Counted from the stretch's first letter, positions 13,108-24,593 are shown. The stretch is 64,000 nt of DNA from Choristoneura fumiferana (GCF_025370935.1 NC_133481.1:15903033-15967032), one strand, 5' to 3'. The notes: generated by a model not told the origin, from the sequence alone. Translations and numbers: made by a program.

Positions 13108-14075
13108 TTTTGGAACTTATTCTAAACCACAGATACTAAATTAATTATAATTATTGCATTGTTTGTACAGCAGTTCTTTTGGCTTTCCGAGGGAAACTGA
13201 CTGTGCTGTGATTTGGTATGATAATAAGACTAATTTTGTGATAAACATAATTGTATTTATCGATTCAAGATATTCGATCTGACTCAGTTTAATTGATTAG
13301 GAAGTTTTAAGAATGAAGGGTTCTGTGGTTTCTTCGTCCGATTGAACAAAATGTTCAACGAAATAAAGTTAGTCTATAATTTGTTAACCATTTGTAAATT
13401 TTCAACAATTTCTATTAAACTTCAGTTTAACTAATATAAAAAAACACTTAGAAAGCTACTACCAAGAATCAAATACTCATAAATAAATTTGTAAAAATGT
13501 TATAAATTTAACAACGTGGGTAAGGAATTCTATTTCAATAACGTCTCATTAATTAGTAAAACGTAGATTTTATCAAAGTAAACATAGATTGTAATACGTG
13601 CTTTGCTGACGACATTTAATCTCATTCTTATCGATGGAAAATACGCACTACAAGGTTTAGAAATTTAGATTAAGAGAAACAGGACAGCTGTAAATTTTGT
13701 ACTTACCGCGCTTACCCGTAATGATTAGATAGCATACCATATACTCGTATTTTAAATCAGCGTTAAGTACTTCTTATTTTTTTTGTTTTTACGTGTGGTA
13801 GAACTTTGTTTAATATTCGTTCATATCGCTACCGGCATCTTACTGACTTATTTCGCTGCCAAGTAGCATTTGTAATTTTACTTGCACCACTGTTGTTCCA
13901 GTTTCAGTTGTAGGTCTTAGGTACGTAAGCTTGTCAAATGTTTGTGAATAAAAAAAAATGTGTCAATGTTGTGGCCAAATCTTATGATCTGTCTGATGAT
14001 GATGATGGTTAGATTTGTGATGTGCTAGCTAAAACTGATCTTATCGATTAAAAAAGGCCTGATGGCGTCACTTTC
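13108..14075. other. upstream flank of NRF-6-like copy 1
   Basis: AT-rich sequence before the start codon. It should contain the promoter of copy 1, but I see no unambiguous TATA box or initiator. No other gene is seen. Confidence 0.4.
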
Positions 14076-14360
14076 GTGCCGTGGACGTTGGGACGGTGTT
14101 TAGTTTGGGACGTGATCGATACTTTTGCCGCATCCCACGTCCAGAGCACCGCGCTCAGAGCTGAAGCAGCTGCCGAGCAGGCTCAGATAAGCAAGTGCCG
14201 CAAATATTCTGGTTTGACTGACTACCATGAAAATGCGGCGCTTGCTTTTGAAACGATGGGGCCGTGGTCAACGGACGCAAAAAAAGTTTTAAAAGACTTG
14301 TCTAGGAGGTTAGTTTTGGCCTCGGGGGACTCTAGAGCTGGCGGTTATCTCGCGCAAATA
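14076..14360 (+). mobile_element. retroelement ORF C-terminal fragment
   Basis: The open frame includes MPWTLGRCLVWDVIDTFAAS and VLKDLSRRLVLASGDSRAGG, a pattern I recognise from the end of repeated retroelement-associated proteins (W-x-x-G-R-x-L-V-W-D-V...). It is cut off at its 3' end by the adjacent SINE at 14362. Confidence 0.55.
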
Positions 14361-14361
14361 A

Positions 14362-14570
14362 ATAAATAAATATCACGGGACAATTCACACCAATTGACCT
14401 AGTCCCAAAGTAAGCTTAGCAAAGCTTGTGTTATGGGTACTAAGCAACGGATAAATATAATTATATAGATAGATACATACTTAAATACATAGTAAACACC
14501 CAAGACCGAGAACAAACATTCGTATTTTTCATACAAATATCTGTCCCGACACGGGAATCGAACGGTCAAT
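14362..14570 (-). mobile_element. tRNA-derived SINE (family C), truncated head
   Basis: The AAATAAATAAATATCACGGG end is the tail of a minus-strand SINE. The body is the same as at 47080-47333, but the copy stops just inside the B-box region (GGGAATCGAAC). Older scraps of the same body occur near 2345-2430, 9375-9420 and 20225-20310. Confidence 0.7.
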
Positions 14571-14689
14571 TATATTTAATAAGTGTTAACGTTTAATGAT
14601 TAGTTAATCCATACGTTTGGCCGTATTTGATCTATGTCACATTACAAGAATGTAATAGGCAGTAGTTCGACTTGATACTAGCGCCCGAA

Positions 14690-14870
14690 TTGATGCACGC
14701 ACATGGCCAAGCGTCATTTACACAGCCGCTAACCAATCCTTGCAATACAAAACTACGCAGTGCCAGGCCGCGCGCCGCGCAGTCCGGTCGCTGGTAGAGT
14801 GCTGTGCTGCGCTGCCCACTCTATTCGCCCCCGTTTAGCCGCCCGTGGCTTATAGCACTCGGCACTAACT
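14690..14870. other. short GC-rich island
   Basis: CpG-rich block (GGCCGCGCGCCGCGCAGTCC) in very AT-rich surroundings. No ORF continues through it. Similar islands lie at 19700-19800 and 20020-20150. They could be repeat cores or old exons; I cannot tell which. Confidence 0.35.
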
Positions 14871-15464
14871 CTTCATAAGAATAAGATTTTTTATGTGATA
14901 AAATTCAACAACAAGTCGTTTCGAACTTGCCGCAATAGACGCAATTTTTTTTCTATTACCAACTTATAATTTAATCAATAAATTAATAATCATAAAATTA
15001 ACATTCTCTTTTATTCCTACACCTACAACTACACACGTACAATAAAAATCTACATACGTCTGTTTTACTTTTTGTAGACGCCAAACTATTGACTTTATTG
15101 ATTCAGAATTGTTATTGTTGATGGGATTGTTATTAGTTTATTGGATTGAATATTGATTGGTGATTGTTATTTCTTGTGCTACTGTATTATGTTATTATTT
15201 GATATTATTTGGGTATTTTGTAATTCGGAATATTATTGAATGAAATATTGTTAATTTATGAATGTATTAATTAGACTATTGCACGTCTCTCCGAGACAGG
15301 ACATGATGAACTGATAAAACATATACTGATTTAACATCTATGTAATAACTTATGACCCTGCAATAAACATTTTGAATTTTAATTTTTTGAACCTAGCGCT
15401 CCGCCCAGCCGTAGGTATAAATTTCAAGAATACAGCTGTCAATCTTTTATTTTTGTTTTTTATT

Positions 15465-15790
15465 GTTATAGGGAGGCAAACGAGCAAGCGGGTCATCTGA
15501 TGGGAAATGAACACCACTGCCCATGAGTACTCAAGGAGAGTCATTGGTACGATGCCGGCCTTTTAAGAAAGTATAAGCCCTTTTCTAGAAAGCCCCGATG
15601 TCATAGTTGTCAGGAAACACTGCTGACGGAAGTTGATTCCACAATTTCACTGTACGTGGCAGGAAGTGCCGCAGGAAACACAGGTTTGCGCGTTTACCAC
15701 AAAAAAGTCTGCGTTTGTCGCATAACCTCTTTTCGAAAGCACTTCCCTAGCTACCACAGCCAGTATCGGAATCTTTGGTATTTACATCTC
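15465..15790 (-). mobile_element. LINE 3' UTR and C-terminal fragment
   Basis: In reverse, it contains the GGCAAACGAGCAAGCGGG end and CTGTACGTGGCAGGAAGTGC, common in lepidopteran non-LTR retrotransposons. The frames are broken. Confidence 0.5.
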
Positions 15791-15879
15791 GAGTGAAGTC
15801 CAGTTCCGCGGCCATTTAGAGGGTAAGGCTAAATTAGCCTCAAAGAAGCTCGGCGTGCTCAACAGATCGAGATAGTATT

Positions 15880-16432
15880 TCACTTCGGCCCACCGCCTCC
15901 AGCTTTATAAGGCGCAGGCTCGCCCACATATGGAATACTGCTCTCATCTATGGGCAGGGGCTCCCCAGTACCAGCTTCTCCCTCAGGACCGCATACAACG
16001 GAGAGCGACTCGAATAGTCGGCTGCCAACGAGTTTCTGATCGACTTGACTCTTTGGCGCTGCGTAGAAGTCCTCTATCGCATGTACAACGGGGAGTGCTC
16101 CGAGGAGTTATTCGGGTTGATCCCTGCCGCATCCTTTCGCCACCGACCTACGCGACAACACTTCCATCCTCACCATTTAGATGGTTGGCGGTCCTCTACT
16201 GTGCGTTTTTCCAGAAATTTCCTGCCTCGCACAGCAAAACTCTGGAATGAACTATCGCCTGCGGTATTCCCGGACCGATATGACCTTCAAGTTTTCAAGA
16301 AAAGAGCGTACTCCTACCTTAAAGGCCGCCAATGCACTTGTGACTCTTCTGGTGTTGCAGGTTTCCATGGGCGACGGTAATCGCTTACCATCAGGCGATC
16401 CGCCTGCTCGTTTTCCCCTTATACCATAAAAA
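15880..16432 (+). mobile_element. Jockey/CR1-like LINE, reverse-transcriptase C-terminus and 3' UTR
   Basis: The protein reads MEYCSHLWAGAPQYQLLPQD in one frame, then LYRMYNGECSEELFGLIPAA and RSSTVRFSRNFLPRTAKLWN in another, so at least one frameshift is present. This is the usual end of insect Jockey/CR1 polymerases. The 3' tail (CCATCAGGCGATCCGCC, then poly-A) ends at about 16437, where a second, oppositely oriented piece begins. Confidence 0.8.
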
Positions 16433-16632
16433 AAAGGAAACGCACAGTGGTAGATTTCCGTTCATCAAGATGATGTCGATGAAATTTAGACTTTCGGCGG
16501 GAGGTACGATGGTGGAATTTCGCAGCAGGTAACGTGTCAAATAATTCTTCGGAGCACTCACCGTGGTACAGCCTATAAAATAGACAAAGGGAACTCTCTG
16601 TTTCAGCAATCTCAGCAATTATAAAGAGCAAA
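16433..16632 (-). mobile_element. second LINE fragment, tail to tail with the first
   Basis: The minus strand reads LYHGECSEELFDTLPAAKFH, the same reverse-transcriptase segment as the plus-strand LINE but divergent from it. The two 3' ends meet at the A-run near 16430. Confidence 0.7.
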
Positions 16633-17394
16633 ATAAGTTCAGCTTAGTCGAAAATGCCTTCGAACGTTTGTTCCACTGTCTGTTCTCCCCTACTGGTCGC
16701 ATTTTTCATCCGTCGGGTAACCCAGACAGCTTGAGAACGGTTTAAATTATAATGAAATTCTTTAATCGATTTAGTTTTTGGATGTTTTTAATATCCATGA
16801 GGAATGAAAACTAAATTTAGTGAGGTCTACGTCTAGTATACGTATAAAAGCCAAACAATTATAATTGGTTGCATTCTTAAATAACTATCAGCGCTTGGGT
16901 GTACTTTGGAACGGAAGTTAAGATATATAACAGATTAGGTATAGGTATTAATTATCATCGAATCGCCAAATTAATGAAACACCTGCAAAAACTGTGATTC
17001 ACTCAATGGGCGCTCCAATACGTCAAACGTAGTCAAAGCGTACATGGCAAATCTCGCAAGGTTACAATGATTATAAATTATATAAAAATCTAGTAATTAC
17101 TCGTATGTCCCAATGCTATACTGAACAAAGGTTTGTCCTATGGAATTTCAATTCTGCCCTGTTTAAACATTATGTCTGACTAAAGAATCAAAAAGAAGAT
17201 CAAAAAAAAAGAGAGTGAATACAATTGTAAATGTCCGCGCGTCAGACAAAGCCGAGGCTAAGGCCGAGTTTAGACTTGCAAGAAAATTTTTGCAAGTTGC
17301 AGTTGGTAGGACCTTGTACAAGGTCCGCCCGGATTGCTACCACCATCTTGCTCGCTAATCCTGCCGTGAAGCAGCAGTGCTTGCACTGTTGTGT

Positions 17395-17575
17395 TTCGGC
17401 GTGGAGAGTAAGACAGCCGGTGAAATTACTGGCACGTGAGGTATCCCATCTTAGGCCTCTAGGTTGGCAACGCGTCTGCAATACCCCTGGTGTTGCAGAT
17501 GTTTATGGGCGGTGGTGATCTCTTACCATCAGGAGACCCATTTGCTCGTTTGCCAAAAAGTGGAATAAAAAAAGA
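17395..17575 (+). mobile_element. LINE 3' UTR fragment
   Basis: Ends with GATCTCTTACCATCAGGAGA followed by CATTTGCTCGTTTGCC and an A-run. It is the plus-strand version of the fragment at 7045-7215. Confidence 0.6.
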
Positions 17576-17651
17576 TGCAGTAATGTTTTATTGTTTTTAT
17601 TACAAATGGCAATGACTGTACGTTACGTACATTAAATAAAACATTTAGTTT

Positions 17652-17827
17652 AATTGAAAATACAAACTGAAATATAGATGCACAGAAAAAACAGAAAAAT
17701 AAGACCATCAGTGATGTAGCGGTATAGCACGCGGTACGGATTACCGAGGACCTGGGTTCGATTCCCAGTGATGGTCTTATTTTTCTGTTTTTTCTGTGCA
17801 TCTATATTTCAGTTTGTATTTTCAATT
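17652..17827. mobile_element. tRNA-like SINE (family B) inside perfect 59-bp inverted arms
   Basis: Arms 17652-17710 and 17769-17827 are exact reverse complements (59 of 59). The 58-base loop holds a tRNA-like head with the B box GGTTCGATTCC (17756-17766). The right arm, GGTCTTATTTTTCTG..., is the normal body of this SINE, as at 54972-55110, so the left arm is an inverted second body. Confidence 0.8.
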
Positions 17828-18869
17828 TCGGTTTTACGGGATGACCGTAAAAGTAAAAATTTGGAATTGAAATAAAAAATACAAAAAGATTCCAAAAAAC
17901 CAATCTTAATTTAGTTTAATATTTTATTTATTATTCTTAATTTTTAATGTTATCTTATATAACTAAACAGTCTTTCGTTATTTTTATCTTACATTGCATA
18001 GCAAAAGACGACACTCTTTTTTGGTAATGACATAAAGACAACTAATTTGATTTGTGTGCCCATCAGAAATAATTTACAGTGTATTGTATTAATAATATAT
18101 AGGTACGTTATAAACTTGTAAAATGTTAAACTCTAACAGTTGTACTGGGACACGATTGAAATGGGTTGGCTACCTACCTACTAAAAAAGTTATACCCAAT
18201 CTTTGCAGTTTATGCAAGTACATAAATTACCTAATACTAAAACCTAAATATTACAATTGAAATAGGCAATACGACATAATTATTGTGACTAACAGCCTAA
18301 AGAAATTTACCTACTTAAAAACAAAATCTAATCGGTTCCATTTTCTAAATTTCATATATTATTATAAAAAATCGTTTTCATCATACTTGCTAAACAGCGC
18401 CATAACAAGCAAGCTAACTTGGGCGCATCCAAAAATAAAACCCTTGGGCCTTTTCAGGTATGAACCTATACCAAGTTCAAGGAAAGAGGATATTTACCTG
18501 AACCCTAATCAAAACTTTTGCTTTGAACGTTATCAAAAACGTTGTTGCTATTCAATTTTATTTTTCTTCGAACGCGAATTTATAAGTTTAATTTTATTTC
18601 ATCTTTTTTTGTTTCCTTCCTCTTTATTTCACCACAAATGTGATGAAAGACATTGTATTTTTTTACGGGCGGTATGGGAATTACGAAGATGGACTAAAAA
18701 ACCCCTTAGGCTTTTCGTACATAAGGCTACGCAAAGCTTATAAATATGCAAGTCGCTAGTAATATCTTTGTTCAACAGTGGATGTCTTCCAACTAATAAT
18801 GACAATGATTTACTTATGATTTGAAACTTTAACACTAATAAGCCTATCTGAATTAATTTTTGAATTTGC

Positions 18870-19015
18870 CTATAATTTAGTTTTATTCATTTGTGTATTT
18901 AAATCTGGCACACATGTGGGATTTACTACTCCAGCCTCAGTGTTAGCACCATTTGCGACAGCGACATTTGTTTCCCCGTTGGCCACCTGTTTCTCAACTC
19001 TAGGTTTCTTTGGTC
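18870..19015 (-). pseudogene. copy 2 terminal exon (cytosolic tail), intact
   Basis: Begins GPKKPRVEKQVANGE after an AG acceptor, parallel to GPKRPRQMKSGNKE in the complete copy, and ends ...NKTKL with TAG at 18870-18872. At 146 nt it keeps the family's entry phase. It lies about 2 kb from exon 4 with none of the intervening eight exons, so an internal deletion removed them. Confidence 0.75.
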
Positions 19016-19054
19016 CTGTGTAGTAAAAAAAAATATATATTAGTAAAATGTTCG

Positions 19055-19170
19055 TCATCATCCCAGCCTTTGTAGGTACGTCTCTTTGCTGGGTACAGGC
19101 CTTCTCTTAAAATTAAAGGACTTGGGCCGTGGTTCCTACGCAGGCGGGACCAGAGTGTGGATTAAAAACT
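19055..19170 (-). mobile_element. SINE (family A) fragment
   Basis: Contains GCTGGGTACAGGCCTTCTCT, a diverged version of the GCTGGGCACAGGCCTCCTCT block of family A. It sits just upstream of the terminal exon of NRF-6-like copy 2, within its residual intron. Confidence 0.6.
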
Positions 19171-21084
19171 TCACACAATGCAAGATTATAGACTCTAAAA
19201 AAAATTTTTTTAGTGTACCATTTTGTCGGCATAGTTTACATATATATTCTTGCAAAGTTACAGCTTTCTAGCATTGATAGTCCCTGAGCAAAGCCGCGGA
19301 CGGACAGACAGACAGGCAGACATGGCGAAACTATAAGCACAGGGCGGCCACGCCATACAAAATACGCGTTCTTGAATGTACATAGGCACGACGACGTCTG
19401 TACACGCGTCAATGTGTGCGTAAGACACACAGGGCTGACTATTGCAAAACCCTAGTACTATAGGGTATGTAGGTATGGCTTAGATGTGTAAATAAATGTA
19501 ATCGTTAATCATATATTTTTATTTAAACCTACTTAAAATGTGTCTGTCTATGTATTTAAGCATTATTATTTTAAATTACAATAAATATATGACTACAAAC
19601 TTGAACGAATTATTCGGTACCTAATTAGTTATTTCATGTATTAATCGCGATACTTTTAGAAAGCATTATTTATTTACAAAAGGAAGTAGGCAGGGTAGGA
19701 ACCTCAATTTCTCGCGCGCCCACTGACAAGTTGGCGCTTGCTCGCGGACTCACGGCCACCGAGCCGAGCAATGAACTGCCGGCGCGCGGATTTCACGGAA
19801 AATTATGTGACTGTACGAGCGACAAATTATTAGAATATGATTGATTTTCGAGTTTTTAGGAAATAAATACAAATGAATGTTTTATAAATTAAAGTTTATT
19901 GTTTTTAGACCTTATTAATTAAAGATTCCTTACACTAAAATATTTCCTTTTAAAGGATTTGTCTCTGAACATTCGATTGTTAAATCGTATGTAATATGTA
20001 ATTATTGCTCCCGAACTTAGTGCCGTGCGACGGTGAGACCGACATACTCGTACATCGCGTTGCGCGCCCGACTGCTTTCCTGCGGTTTTCCTGCAATCTG
20101 CGCTTGAGGGGTGGGGTAACTCGAACCGGTGCGGGGCGGAGCGTGGCCATTCTGTACGTCAGTACTATTATATATTCTGTGCTATAAGGGTTCCGTTTTT
20201 TCCATTTTGGCTACGGACCCTAAAAAAGGATAGTTATTTAACTAACACCTTGTATAAGTATGTTTATCCGTTGCCTACACGTTATCCATAGTACAAGCTT
20301 TGCTTAGTTTGGGATTATTTTATGGCAGAGGGAAAAACACGTGTAACCAATTTCTTAGATAAGTGTATAGCACCATCATATAATGGGAAGGGATAAAAAT
20401 AAACAGTAGTAAAAATTACAACGAAATATATACGACAAAAAACATAGAACAGTTCGATTAAATGCGTAAACGTCACAATGAATTTACCTAGGTCTGTTAT
20501 CTTGGCTAAATCGTGATTGAGTAAGTTGTGATTAGGTCAATGACAAATAAATAGTTTACTTCTTGATATCTCTAATCAATTTAAGTCGCTAAGAAGCTTA
20601 AAAAAATCTAATTTGCAATAGCAAACTATCAGGCATGAGTATGTACAAAAACAAGGTTTTATGTTAAGATTGGTTTTTGGGATCTTTTGTATTTTTTATT
20701 TGAACTCCAAATTTTTGTTACTATGGGTTTTACAGGATGACGATGGGTTTTATAGCGCTGGTCTTATTTTTCTGGTTTTTCCGTGCATCTTTATTTCAGT
20801 TTGTATTTTCGATATGATTTTATGTTTAAAATTAAACAAAAGGCCAACTCTAATAAATTTAAAAAGTTAAATTCACTTTGTTGATATAAAGATCGTATCA
20901 TACAAACAAATTTAATTAAACTTAAAGATGTATCCGTCTAGAATGAAAACAAATAACTAGATCTTAATCAGTCTATATCAGCTTATCTGGTGAGATTTTG
21001 ATAGCCAATAACATTTAAAGTGCTTTACTTTTACTACGATAAAACGATAGCTTCTGGTATTTTTTTATTATATTATCGACTTAC

Positions 21085-21164
21085 CTCCTATTTTAATATG
21101 GGTGTAGAACAAATCATAGCCCGTGCAGAGTATAGTTATGAGGATTATAAAACCAAAGATAGCC
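21085..21164 (-). pseudogene. copy 2 exon 4 (first membrane helix), intact
   Basis: 80 nt with a good acceptor (TTTTCAG) and donor (GTAAGT). It encodes a hydrophobic helix, AIFGFIILITILCTGYDLFY, closely matching copy 1 exon 4. The next exon in the family (exon 5, start of the acyltransferase domain) cannot be found downstream. Confidence 0.85.
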
Positions 21165-21491
21165 CTGAAAAGAAAATAATTCATACTGAAATTAATTTTG
21201 AATTAGACGCAGTAAATCCACAAAGAAGGAAAAATAAACAGATGATTCAAATCATAATGACAACTTTACTTAGAAATTAATATCTAATGAGCTTGGTTGG
21301 TGGCTTTGTTTGTTTGAGTGGCTTTTTTCTTGGTTTCTTTGAAATAATTGATCGATTTTAGATTCCAATCTACACAGATAAACTTAAAGTCCAAAGTACA
21401 CCACTTTTTCACGACATTGTTTCGATTTTGTAAATGCTAGTAAGTAGCTACTTTTACTGAAAACATTTTTGTTAAGATGATTTTCACCTAC

Positions 21492-21680
21492 ATAGCAGTA
21501 TAATCACCAGGTACGAAGGGTTTGTCGTTTCTTAGACGGCAGAAGTCATCAGTGTACTCTAACCCAAGAGCAGTAATGTTTGTGTACAGAACATTGATAG
21601 CTTGCCTTGTGGAACAGGCTTTGGGCACGCATACAGCCATCCTTAACGACTGGCTTGCCATTTCACTTTCTGCTCCTACC
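21492..21680 (-). pseudogene. copy 2 exon 3 (NRF domain end), reading frame intact
   Basis: The exon has the same 189-nt length as in both larger copies. It reads on without a stop through CVPKACSTRQAINVLYTN and ends at the equivalent of the DYTAM junction. The donor is GTAGGT rather than the GTAAGT of copies 1 and 3. It keeps all three cysteines of this part of the NRF domain. Confidence 0.85.
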
Positions 21681-22619
21681 CTGTTAAAAGCATGACAACA
21701 AATTTAAACATGGAGAAAAATCAAACCCAGCATTGCAAAATAATTAATGACTAAGCCTACCTCATAATATGATCCATATTAGTTCCAATTAAATTGTTAT
21801 ACCGTCGCGTTTGGGCTTGTACTTTTTGAATATGCGTCATCATTTCTTTGTGCTGTTTTGTATTTGGCAAAAGTTCTGGCCATGGAAATTCTGACCATTC
21901 TTCTGGCCACTCTGGCCACTGTTCGGGCCACTCAGGGAGGGTTGGCAACTCAAAACGCGAATCATACAATATTTCCCCTCGATGGCTGACGGCTCAAAAT
22001 ATTCTGCAGATTATAATACATGAAAATAGAGTAATTACCAAATCCATACCTTTTCAGGTTACATAATTTTAGCTGGGACATAATTAACAATTTTAAAATC
22101 ATTACAATTTATCCAACTATTTACACGACTAGGTTTGAAAATTATCATAGCTAATAAATACCATAACGTAAAATTATATGTCAACTTTCATCATTAAAGA
22201 AATCATTCATACTATAGTAAATTTTTGCCATATCTTAATAGATTGTTTAAAATTATTTATTTTTATAGATTTGAAACATCAGGAATTTATTGTAGACTGA
22301 GATGCACATAGGTAGGAATTCTTTGAAGTTAATGCTAGTCGCGTAGGGGTTTGTGTAGTTTGTACCTGTACTGAAATCGGACTTTACGAGAACTTAGCTG
22401 CTGTACTTCATTAAATTGGTTCTTATATTTATGAACAAACTTAGCAACTTCAAGAATGTATATGCATGGAGGTTAGAATGTATGTTGGACTCAAAACGCG
22501 AATCATACAATTTTCGATGGCTGACGGCTCAAAATATACTGCATTGATTTCCAAACACTGGTGCTAATTACCAAAATCCATAAAGTTGCCTTTCAATAAT
22601 CCGCGTGGCACTAGCAGCA

Positions 22620-23620
22620 TCAGAAATAAATATCGATTGACAGTCTTGTATTTGGAATAAAAAATCGCAATAACATTCAACTTCTCTTGTCGTGATCAAG
22701 TTCAAGTTTACTAACTAAGGTTTTACAGGTTTCAACGCTGCTCGCCTTAGCCAAAAGGCGACATGTAAAAAAACACTGTTGAGTTATAATAGGTACTTTT
22801 GTGTAGCTTAAGACATTCTACATCACATGGTATAAATATGTCTTTTTTTTAGATAGCGTCTTATGGCTTAGGAGGGCAACGGTTAGTTTTCAGTATAAGT
22901 TATTTTTTAAGTATGTAAGCAAGTTTATGCAGATAAAACGGTATTTGACAACTCCTGAATTTGCCATTTCTTATTATATTATTATGAAAATATAGCCTAC
23001 AGACACTGTATAGCGAAGAGAAAACTTAAATCGGTTGAAAATTGGATTTGTACCTAGTGATTTTTGAAAAATCTTTATACCCCTCTCTTTCTCAAACGAT
23101 TTTCTCTATGCAGCAAGTATGGCGCTACTTGCGTGTGACGTCACATGCACGTATGTCTTTCTCTGTCTAATCTTGAATTTCAAACCTATATAACTTTGTT
23201 ATTTGTAAAGGTAGCTTAAAAATTGTTTCTCTATTTGATAACTGCTTGTCAGGCATTGTGAAGTTTTAATTTATAAAACAAATATAAGATTGTCTAATAC
23301 CGTATTACTTAGAATTGTTATCAGGTGTAATACCTGTTTTTTAACTCAACTAAAAAATATTATGAAAGAACACCGGAACTAAATTTCATAAGAATTGTGC
23401 ATTATAAGATTAAAATAATTAAATTACTCATCCCGTGGATATAAAAATATTTAATTTTAATGGATTAAAGTTTTATTTACTTTCAAAGAAGTAGATAAAA
23501 ATAATCAACTGCACGAAAACATGACTCATATATACACATTCATTGGATCTATGAATTACATAAATAATGAAACGTAAATCTTATTCCACTTGACTATTAC
23601 GATAATAGAAATCTTCAAGA
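22620..23620. other. AT-rich sequence, nothing recognised
   Basis: This is where exon 1 of NRF-6-like copy 2 would be expected. I see no signal-peptide exon or trace of one on either strand. Confidence 0.45.
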
Positions 23621-23627
23621 TGTTATT

Positions 23628-23880
23628 ATGTAATCCGTGTGGTGTCGGGTTAGAATTACACCTCTCTATTTCTTCCGTGAATGTCGTAAGAGGCGACAAA
23701 GGATATAGGTTAAGGTATACCGTAGGCGACAGGCTAGCAACCTGTCACTATTGTACCGTTTTTGTCAAACTTAAAACCTAAAATTGCTAAGAGTGGCTCC
23801 GATCCGAAGCCGTAACGTTTCGTGTGCTCTGTCTACCCGATTTGGGAATACAGGCGTGATGTTTTGTGTGTGTGTGTGTG
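23628..23880 (+). mobile_element. LINE-like 3' fragment with TG microsatellite
   Basis: Plus-strand relative of 9757-9990 (peptide YRLRYTVGDRLATCHYCT), followed by a short TG run at about 23866-23880. Confidence 0.55.
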
Positions 23881-23889
23881 TTATTATGT

Positions 23890-24385
23890 AAGTCATAGTT
23901 ACAGGCACAGCCAATAAACAGCTGAGTGCGGGTATCCTGGCGGAGACGGCCGTGTCGCCGCGAACCGGCTACGGAACCGACGTCTACTTCGACACCGAAC
24001 AGGCCCTTGAGCACCAAAGTGGACTAGGAGGGGTTCAAATTGGTGCAGTAGAAAAGCAAGGCTCGCAAGAAACATGGAAAAAGTACGTGTGGCTCTGCAA
24101 AACCGGACCCACGCTCCAGGCTGAAGGCACTGTAAATATGTGTTGCGTCTGTCGCAGATGTTGTGGAATACATGCGCAGGAAGAGCGGATATACGCTGAG
24201 GGTGTTCCAATTGCAGTCGCGCCACTACGTGCACTTCAGTTTGTTTGTAGTGTGCATGTCGCGGCTGCTGATGGAAATCACCGCGAGTGCAGCCTTCTGG
24301 CCGAAAGACGTCGTGTTTCGGCGGTTCCAGGGCACCGTGCCACAGACGAATACGACGTTAAGGATGGTGACTCAGTGAGGTTGCG
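23890..24385 (+). pseudogene. GC-rich, formerly coding fragment, probably of a retroelement
   Basis: About 500 bp with clearly higher GC than its surroundings. One frame reads ILAETAVSPRTGYGTDVYFD from an apparent AG junction at 23902. A second frame from about 24140 reads DVVEYMRRKSGYTLRVFQLQ, then SRHYVHFSLFVV and FWPKDVVFRRFQG, ending at TGA near 24378. The second part resembles the C-terminus of zinc-finger ORF1-like proteins of insect non-LTR elements, but I am not certain. Two frames and no start indicate a broken copy. Confidence 0.35.
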
Positions 24386-24445
24386 GCAGTTTGCCACCCT
24401 AATCTATAGTATTTACTGTATGAGCCATGTTGCCAGAAATAAATG

Positions 24446-24593
24446 ATTCGCGCGAGCAGAGCGGTGGCGCGTAGTGTGCGTGTTGCGGCAGCCGCCGAGT
24501 CGCGTGCTCCTGAGAAGAAGGGCTACGAAATAGCCCGAAACATGTCGAATCGAGCTAAACTCGGTTTGAGACCCGAGTTATCCATTACAATAT
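24446..24593 (+). mobile_element. right half of a CpG-rich MITE
   Basis: Matches the CpG-rich core and right arm of the MITE at 57392-57617 (GCGCGAGCAGAGCGGTGGCG ... CTAAACTCGGTTTGAG). The left arm is missing. Confidence 0.7.

Larger units (their letters stand above)
18870..22612 (-). pseudogene. NRF-6-like copy 2, decayed, catalytic exons lost
   Basis: Remnant lying between the two larger copies on the same strand. Recognisable parts, 5' to 3': exon 2 front half (about 22490-22612), exon 2 back half (21761-about 22050), exon 3 (21492-21680, intact 189 nt), exon 4 (21085-21164, intact 80 nt) and the terminal exon (18870-19015, intact). Lesions: no exon 1 was found upstream; the exon 2 acceptor is eroded; a Tyr codon has become TAG at 22564-22566; and a 19-nt deletion relative to copy 1, at about 21955, shifts the frame. 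Exons 5-12, which encode the acyltransferase-3 core, are absent between 19015 and 21085. The exon 4 donor and the terminal-exon acceptor have compatible phase, so a short NRF-only message is formally possible. With the exon 2 lesions, pseudogene is the better call. Confidence 0.85.

Noticed and set aside
18285..18743. 152-codon plus-strand frame
   Set aside because: Composition is that of translated AT-rich DNA (Phe, Leu, Lys and Tyr runs), and no family is recognised.
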